In this document: positions 57,945 through 64,000 of the stretch, one piece after another
How positions within the stretch are numbered: the first letter of the stretch is position 1
Layout: each line of letters begins with the position of its first letter
Assembly: GCA_949752735.1 (NCBI GenBank)
Contig: OX457047.1
Coordinates: 33,096,863 to 33,160,862 of the forward strand
DNA: 64,000 nucleotides
DNA from: Lumbricus terrestris
Lineage: Eukaryota; Annelida; Clitellata; Crassiclitellata; Lumbricidae
Direction: 5' to 3'
The notes under the pieces: model-generated
The model's input: only the letters and a program-made list of their open reading frames with translations
The model's database searches: none
Told to the model about the DNA's origin: nothing
Translations under genes and position numbers: made by a program

Positions 57945-60900
57945 ATGTATGCTATTGTACAATTTGGAGGTAAGCGCGCTAATCAAAGATCTTTAGAAAT
58001 ATAGGACTATGTCTAGAGTAGTTAATGTAATGTAATGTAATCGCAAATTTATATAGCGGCTGTGTTATGGCTTCGACCCTGAGGGTGATATCCTTCACCA
58101 CCGCTACTCCACGTTTATATTGCGACCGAGCCACCCGTGACCCGCAGTAAAGATCCGAGAAATTAATCTCTGACCGACGGGGAATTGAACCCGGGCCGCC
58201 GGCGCGCCGAGCGGGCTACCAACCCACTCGGCCACCGAGGATCTCTAACGGTTAAGCCTATAGGCCTACTTAAATTTCGATTTTTTCCCAGCTATTAGGC
58301 TCAGGACTACTAGCAACTTTGTTCTATGCGTTTTTGAAATGCAGATGATTATTCTAGTTTAAAGTGCAGCAGTAGGCCTAACCGGTAGACCTACATTAAC
58401 GCAATAATGAACTGAGGCGGAACTCCTAGAAGCTGCCCGCGGAACCATTAAGTTCCGCGGAACCCCGGATTTAAAGTCACTTGTATAGACAATGTAACCG
58501 TTAGTGCCGTTTTGTTTTTAAGACAAAGAAGAGAAGGTTTACAATTTGAACTGCAAGTGTCTCCAGCTGCTCCATTGTCTGCGAGACAATAGCCAGCTTT
58601 CCGAAGAAGGTTTGTTCCAAGTAAATAGGCCTATATTCTAAGCAGAGTTAGAAATTAGAATTTTGAGTCCATACTATAGTTACTATACTACCAGTGAATT
58701 TGTATCCATGTAGAAAGTTCTATAAAGATTAGAGTTCCATAAACCGTATTTTTGGGAATAGGTTCGGATTGCAGTTTGCTCGATTCGAATACGAGCAATT
58801 TCGTTGATTTAGGCCTACTCATGATCATTCAAGGCAATAATTATGATTGAGTAATTTAAAAATTGACTGATTAATACAAAATCAGTTTCACAATAACAAG
58901 TTTCGACCATTGTCTTCTGGCAATCTGGCTCTAGCACCACAATTGACCTAACATCTGCTCTTGCTGGCACGTTTTGATAATGATGCCAGCGAATAAGGCC
59001 GCTCTTATTATGATGCTGAGAAACTTTCATTAGATTTACATTACATCACTTTACAACAACTACATTATATTGCTCAATTTTGGATTGATTGATTGGACAT
59101 CAAGGACAAATCAATCAATCAATCAATCAATCAATCAACCCATCTTCATTGTACCCCTATCATGCAAGCAACAAATTTGAATCAGTTTAGGCTACATCGC
59201 TCGATCAATCAATCAATCAATTAATCAATCAACACACCTTCATTGTACTTCAAATTCATGAAAGCAAAAGAATTTCAATCAGTTTAGTTATCAGTGATAC
59301 TAGGCAACCCAGAGGAATATATCGTCCCCAATAATTATTGCATAATAGCCTACAGTTTTGAACTACTGGAGTAGGCTTTAAATATCATGACTAACATAAT
59401 GTTAACAAAACACCAAATTAATAGTAGGCTACACAATCGTGCCCAGCGCCTGTAACAAATACAATACATAATGAGCTAAAAACAGCAAAGTAAGCCAACT
59501 AGTCCACCTCGACTTTAGTTCATTGCATCTGTTGACAGCCTAACAACAACAGCTGCTGTTTAGTAAACAGGGAAGAATTCTGAGACTTTGTTGTGAGAAA
59601 TAACATTGTGCTGTGTTTTAGTTAGTCTGGATCTGTCTGATGAGGAAGGCAACGTGAAACTCCTTCACGACAACCTCGATCGGTATGCGAGTGAACTTCT
59701 CAAAGAAAGAGAAAGGCTTGTCTTGCTAAGAGTTGAAAGTATGCAATCATTTTTGATAGATTGTGTGAATCGATGGATACATGGACTAATTGACCTGATA
59801 TCTGTCTGTGTATTACTGTGTGTGTGTGTCTGTCTGTATGTCTGTCCATTTATCCATCCATCCATCCATCCCGTCCATCCATCCATCCATCCATCCATCT
59901 ATCCATCCATTCGTCCGTCCATCCACCCACCCATCCATCCATCCATCCATACACCCACCCACCCATCCATCCATCCATCCACCCATCCACCCATCAATCC
60001 ATCCATCTATCCATCCATCCACCCATCCACCCATCCATCCATCCATCCATCCACCCATCCATCCATCCATCCATCCATCCATCCACCCATCAATCCATCC
60101 ATCCATCCACCCATCCATCCATCCATCCATCCATCCATCCACCCACCCATCCACCCATCCACCCACCCATCCACCCATCCATCCATCCATCCATTCATTC
60201 ATGAAATTGATATAGCACCCTTAAAGCTAACTATTCAGAGGTGCTCCTGCCCCAGGAACGACCAAAGAAGAAAGACTCAAGCAGTTTATAAAAAAAGTTA
60301 GACAAATTCTGTTGAAAGGTTTGAGTAAAATTTAATTAATACTAAATTAACATTTTAGTAAACACCTCAGTTGTGTTTTCTATTTTGCTTCATTTTTACC
60401 AGTCTAAGAGCCCTTGTGAGGTTCTTACTGATAAACACATAGGTCTGCAAACAGTGAACTGTGTTTAATTGTCTCTTGGTAATTCAATGAGGCTTTGTAT
60501 CTGTTGTATATGCAATTTATTCACCAGGTTTCATAAATTTATCACCTGATTCATTTACTGTATGATTTGAATATAATGATTGATCCCTCTCTTTGGAATA
60601 CACCGCCCACATCTACACCAACTCAAATGTTTAGCTGGTAATAACTTCATCACTTCATTTGCTTTTTATCTATTTTTTTCTCGTAACTTTGAGCACTGGG
60701 ATCGCCTCTGAGTGGTTCACCCTACTAGAGGTGGTTTATAAATATTTAACACAATACTGTACAGTATGACTTAAACTTAATGCTGATTGATTTTTGTTTT
60801 CAAGTAAATGCGATTGGCGACTACACATATACTCCTCTTCTTAAAAATGAAATGATAGTTAATGGCAGCTACATGGGTGAGTCAATTACTAGTAACTACG

Positions 60901-61600
60901 GTACATAGGCAACTTTTTAGTTATGTTTACATTATAATGTTTACATTATAATGTTTTCATTATACATTATAATGTTTTCATTATAAAACGTTGGCGAACA
61001 TGCAGGATTTGTTTACCGATGAAAAGCATTTTAAGAGAATCAGTTTGATTTAACCCGGTGTTTATGTCACATGGTAGTTTGCATAAAATTCTGCCATAAT
61101 GTACTCTAAGAAAACCAAGAACTACCAGGTATTAAATATAACTGCTAATGATAAAGCAATGCAGTCTTCTAGTAGGTATACCTGAACGTGCGGCATAACT
61201 ATAGTATCAGGGACCGACGTGTCGTTTAGGGTCAGGTTAGGCGTAGAGCAGTAGTCGAAGAGGCCTTCAAATTAAACAATTTGGAGCCCTGGCCCCATGC
61301 ATGGAACCATATACCGGTACTAGCAGCATAATAATAGACTCACGTTTTGTTGTTACAGCCCGACTGGCTCGCAAACTAACCTCAGGTCGTCCACGGATTT
61401 CGAAGACCCAAGTATTGGTCAGCGGACAGCGGTCATCAAAAGGAGCGAGACAGCTTTCGCCGGAACAATCCTCTGTTCGAACTCAGAAGACTCTAAACTT
61501 CAGTGGTGCCACTAATCAGCTCAGCCAGAAGATAGTTAGATCATTCAGCATTGGCCAGCAGGTGTCTAGGCAACGGTTGAAATCAAGGCAAGGACCATGA
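57945..61600 (+). CDS. CXorf65/C22orf15-like small protein
   Basis: Five exons: 57,945-57,969; 58,523-58,609; 59,622-59,738; 60,805-60,876; 61,359-61,600. They join into 180 residues with every intron in phase 1 and consensus GT-AG sites (GTAAGC, GTTTGT, GTATGC, GTGAGT). The start MYAIVQFGD is followed by [13 protein letters not shown], then [13 protein letters not shown] (40-52), [18 protein letters not shown] (59-76) and YTYTPLL (83-89). This order resembles my recollection of the conserved half of human CXorf65/C22orf15, which look ubiquitin-like at the N-terminus; function is unknown. Residues 101-180 are a basic, Ser/Gln-rich, probably disordered tail. Exons 1, 2 and 4 are short, so ordinary frame searches miss the gene. 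The family call rests on memory of short motifs; the gene structure is firmer. Confidence 0.72.
58025..58250 (-). mobile_element. tRNA-derived SINE (intron 1 of the CXorf65-like gene)
   Basis: On minus: GGTGGCCGAGTGGG (A box) and CGGGTTCAATTCC (B box), then a body with GTGGCTCGGTCGC and an end GCCGCTATATAAATTTGCG followed by (ATTAC)n. The tRNA arms no longer pair properly, so it is not a working tRNA gene. The head resembles Ser/Leu-type tRNAs and differs from the other SINEs here, so it is a second family. Confidence 0.8.
59085..59290. repeat. (GATT)n/(AATC)n hairpin and ~100-bp tandem duplication
   Basis: GATTGATTGG and, 15 bases on, (AATC)n form an inverted pair. The (AATC)n-CTTCATTGTAC...AATCAGTTTAG block then occurs twice, at 59,108 and 59,203. 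Confidence 0.75.
59845..60200. repeat. (CCAT)n/(CCAC)n microsatellite
   Basis: About 350 bp of CATC and CACC units. It is joined directly at its right end to a retroposon tail at 60,205-60,260. The Pro-Ser-Ile-His frames are repeat translations. Located in intron 3 of the CXorf65-like gene. Confidence 0.96.
60203..60262 (-). mobile_element. L2/CR1-like retroposon tail next to (CCAT)n
   Basis: TGATATAGCACCCTTAAAGC...TCAGAGGTGCTCCTG is the hairpin tail in minus orientation, abutting the microsatellite through (ATTC)n. Confidence 0.6.
60565..60745 (+). mobile_element. LINE (L2/CR1-like) 3' end
   Basis: The decayed coding end SLWNTPPT is followed by GGGATCGCCTCTGAGTGG...GAGGTGGTTTATAAAT, the hairpin tail. 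Plus orientation, in intron 3 of the CXorf65-like gene. Confidence 0.6.
61187..61245. repeat. Inverted partner of the MITE at 61,653-61,773
   Basis: GCATAACTATAGTATC plus AGGGACCGACGTGTCGTTTA matches, in inverted sense, the sequence ending at 61,773. It is a truncated copy, lying 114 bases upstream of the last exon of the CXorf65-like gene. Confidence 0.8.
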
Positions 61601-61652
61601 AAACGACTGTAATATTTAATTGGGGGGGGGGAAGGGTCAGTGATGCACGAAG

Positions 61653-61773
61653 GGCAAAATATAGTATCGGGGACCGAGTGACGACACTAACCCTATTCCT
61701 AACCTAACCGACCCTCTCGACGCCTAGCCTCATCCCAAACGACATGTCAGTCCCCGATACTATAGTTATGCTG
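61653..61773. mobile_element. Small MITE with TATAGTATCGGGGACCG ends
   Basis: TATAGTATCGGGGACCG at 61,660 is mirrored by CAGTCCCCGATACTATAG at 61,748. Same family as the element at 63,472-63,645. It begins about 50 bases after the stop codon of the CXorf65-like gene, so it probably lies in the 3' UTR. Confidence 0.8.
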
Positions 61774-61775
61774 CA

Positions 61776-62829
61776 CGAGATTTATGAAAATGCACAGAAA
61801 GTTCCAGCAGACGAGATACATTGTTAATTATCAGGCAGAAGTTTAAGACGTGATTATTAAACTGCTGACAATTGTTGCTTGCTGTATTTATTCAATAATG
61901 TCACATTCACAGCAGCCTGAACTTAGTGAAAAATGTAGAAATGTAGAAGTATAGCATACATTAATACTTAAGTTCCAATTCAAAAATCTTATTATTAATC
62001 AGAATATAACCATATTAATTACGAATTCATTTTAAAAAACACTAGCAATCACCTAAAATCTCTAAAATAGGTTTGTCATAACTTGAGCCACTTAGGCAAG
62101 TCTTTATAATTATGTTCTAGATGTTCAATTCGGATGGCCTACTCTTACAGAAGTGCCAATGACCTTCTTTTTAGATACATTAACAATATTATTTTCAAGC
62201 AATCATCATTTCACTAGCCTGTGTACGTGACTTCGTGTCTTTCGCATTAGTTTGTTTTCAAGCCAAATATTCTAAACAGACCATTTCTACAATATTTCCA
62301 CCTAACTGCATCTCACAAAGACTTGCATCCATCCCATAAAGACTGCATCTCAGAAGTAATAGGCCTACATACATGCGGAAAGTCGTAGTGAGAGTTGCAG
62401 TGCTGGTGGCTGTAGTAGCAGTAGTAATAGTAGTAGAAATAGTGAGTGTAGTAGTTGTACAGAGACAGCATCAACAGCTAATACTAGTAGGAAACACAAA
62501 TGCATCAACGCGAAATATAAATAAATACAAAGGCAGCCAAAGATGCAGGGCTTAAAGTGTGCCTGGACGGTCATGGATGGCGTCCATGTACTTGCTTTAA
62601 AATATGAACGCCGTCCAGCCAATTATTGGCGAGCACAGACTGGAAAGGTAAGGGGGCGTCCAGACACTTCTTTTGGCGAGGTAAGGGGCGTCCAGGCACT
62701 TATTTTCCCACATTTTAGGCACTGCAAAGATGATATAATAAAGAGTTTGGCAAAACTTCAGCGCCATATCTGACACCAATTAGAGATCTACATGTCACTG
62801 ACTGAACTACAAAGTTATCTTCTGCTCGG
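61776..62829. other. No gene seen between the two convergent genes
   Basis: Contains GTAGTAGTA-type triplets at 62,410-62,460. GCGTCCA occurs several times at 62,580-62,695, including a near-duplicate pair GGGGCGTCCAGACACTT and GGGGCGTCCAGGCACTT. No exon supported. Confidence 0.45.
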
Positions 62830-63143
62830 CTACGCTTCGTAATCGTCGGTTTCCGAAGCACCCACCAAGTCTTCGATTCTTTCAGCCACGCTATAATTGT
62901 CAACGGACTCGACTTCCACATCTACTTCATCCGATTTCTCGTTCTCGTTTCTCCTCCATCGCCTGTAGCTGGCACAGGCGAAGGCTACCAAGGCAACCGT
63001 TACTATGCCAACCCACAGGGCTAGTACCAGGAAGATAGTCTTAAGGCGATCGGTGGATTCTGCGATCGGTTTCAACCTGTCTTTCATTTCGCTGACGTGG
63101 TCGGCTGTTTCGTGGGTGTTGTTGAAATCGGACACAAGAGGAT
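62830..63143 (-). CDS. Last exon of a single-pass membrane protein, unidentified
   Basis: An acceptor on minus (ATTGCCACAG) at 63,144 opens a frame of 103 residues ending in TAG at 62,830-62,832. It begins with a polar stretch containing the glycosylation site NNTH and a helical DHVSEMKDRLKPIAES segment. One clear membrane helix (TIFLVLALWVGIVTVALVAF) follows, then a basic stop-transfer RRWRR. The 40-residue acidic cytoplasmic tail ends SETDDYEA. The layout fits the C-terminus of a type I membrane protein. I do not recognise the family. Upstream exons would lie at higher coordinates, and none was found before the window ends. The stop codon faces the CXorf65-like gene 1.2 kb away. Confidence 0.65.
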
Positions 63144-63471
63144 CTGTGGCAATGGAAAAACAGAAGAAAATATTATTCACTTATAAAATTATCTCTTAAC
63201 TTACTAAGTATTAAGCAACTGTAAACTGTTTCAATCAATTCGTATATATGAATCTTGATAATTATCGGTATCATCAGAGTCACTTGTTATTGAACAATGG
63301 GCCCTATCTAGCGGGGCCCGTCCATTCAGGTGTGCCCTTTGTTCTCACATAAAGTGCCTTGTAAATTCTGATATTTAATCATTTCTTTGTTATATTTATT
63401 CAATTGCTGTTTTATTACTGAAATTGTAAAATTATAGGTGAGTACACGCTACAGTTGCCTATAGATGGCGT

Positions 63472-63645
63472 AATTGCAGTATCGGGGACCGTGAATGTCG
63501 ATTAGGGTCAGGTTAGGCATCGTGATTGTCGGATAGGGTCAAGTTAGGCGTCGTGAGGGTCGCTAGGGTTAGTGTCGTCATTAGATTATACTGTGACTTA
63601 CTGTCCAAAGATACTGCAAATGCATCGGTCCCCGATACTGCAATT
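63472..63645. mobile_element. MITE, 174 bp, 20-bp perfect inverted ends
   Basis: AATTGCAGTATCGGGGACCG at 63,472 is matched exactly by its complement ending at 63,645. The interior repeats TAGGGTCAGGTTAGGC-type words. GCGT and GCGC flank it, giving at most a 3-bp duplication. Related to the elements at 61,187 and 61,653. Confidence 0.82.
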
Positions 63646-63689
63646 GCGCCGCCTATAGGTTTGTCTACAGGCCTTTCATTTTCCTGGTT

Positions 63690-63890
63690 TTTTTGGTCAT
63701 AGTATGAGACAGCAAAATGATAGCATCGAAAGCAGCATCATGACGGGTTTTGTGGAGGAGAACCGAGGACGAGGAAGGCCGAGGATATCTTGGATCGACA
63801 ACGTTTTGAACTGGACAGGACTTTTAGGCTCTGACTTAATGAGCGCGACAAGGGACAGAAGACTCTAGGCATTAAAGGTCCATTCATGTA
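63690..63890 (+). pseudogene. Non-LTR retrotransposon ORF2 C-terminal remnant
   Basis: The plus frame reads SIMTGFVEENRGRGRPRISW, then IDNVLNWTGLL and ATRDRRL followed by TAG where Trp is usual, then ALKVH. GRGRPR-x-SW-x-D-N-x-x-x-WTG is the familiar C-terminal signature of endonuclease/reverse-transcriptase LINEs of the RTE/Jockey type. Truncated at the 5' end and stopped. Confidence 0.7.
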
Positions 63891-64000
63891 GCTAACCGTC
63901 ACGATTCCACGATAGGCCTACAGGCCTATACCTATATTTCATTCCAATTCAGCCTACCTCTGGAGAAGCTGGCTGTAATTTATGAGTTTATGACTTGGTA

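Noticed and set aside
58170..58250. A functional tRNA gene on minus
   Set aside because: A and B boxes are present, but the acceptor and anticodon arms do not pair properly and a SINE body with retroposon tail follows.
59606..60301. 231-residue frame from the CXorf65-like exon 3 into (CCAT)n
   Set aside because: Only 59,622-59,738 is exon; the rest reads through a donor (GTATGC) into an intronic microsatellite.

Overview
The window is animal genomic DNA. It has spliced genes with GT-AG introns (one GC-AG), introns of 0.3-3.2 kb, dense microsatellites and many transposable-element copies. Four multi-exon genes or gene parts can be built exon by exon: RPL24 (minus strand), the actin-related protein ARP3/ACTR3, a front-end fatty-acid desaturase, and a small CXorf65/C22orf15-like protein (the last three on plus). 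Two more are partial: the first coding exon of a two-pore-domain potassium channel (minus) and the last exon of a single-pass membrane protein (minus). A Ty3/gypsy-type pol with integrase ahead of reverse transcriptase (the Gmr1 arrangement, first described from deuterostomes), tRNA-derived SINEs, L2/CR1-like LINE tails and many TAGGCCTA palindromes suggest a marine deuterostome such as an echinoderm. That assignment is inference, and other marine invertebrates are possible.

Layout. 1-5.4 kb: a broken Gmr1-like pol on the minus strand, split by a 2.19-kb long-inverted-repeat DNA element with a 9-bp target duplication. 5.4-17 kb: repeat-rich, with the K2P channel exon at 7.5-8.6 kb. 17-24 kb: mobile DNA only, including a 2.0-kb hAT element carrying a mariner remnant, a 1.37-kb inverted-repeat element filled with twelve ~86-bp tandem units, and a hAT MITE. 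Two diverged copies of one dispersed repeat lie here, and the second shows the unoccupied site of the hAT insertion. 24.2-28.1 kb: RPL24. 29.3-38.4 kb: ARP3, divergent from RPL24. 42.1-51.2 kb: desaturase. 52-57.7 kb: MITEs and simple repeats. 57.9-61.6 kb: CXorf65-like gene. 62.8-63.1 kb: membrane-protein exon. 63.5-63.9 kb: a MITE and a LINE remnant.

The genes are unrelated housekeeping or metabolic loci and form no pathway: ribosome (RPL24), Arp2/3 actin nucleation (ARP3), polyunsaturated fatty-acid synthesis (desaturase), membrane potential (K2P). I found no evidence of a new multi-gene system. The unusual content is in the mobile DNA: nested insertions with readable target duplications, pol domain order, tandem arrays carried by inverted-repeat elements, and microsatellites that start at retroposon tails.
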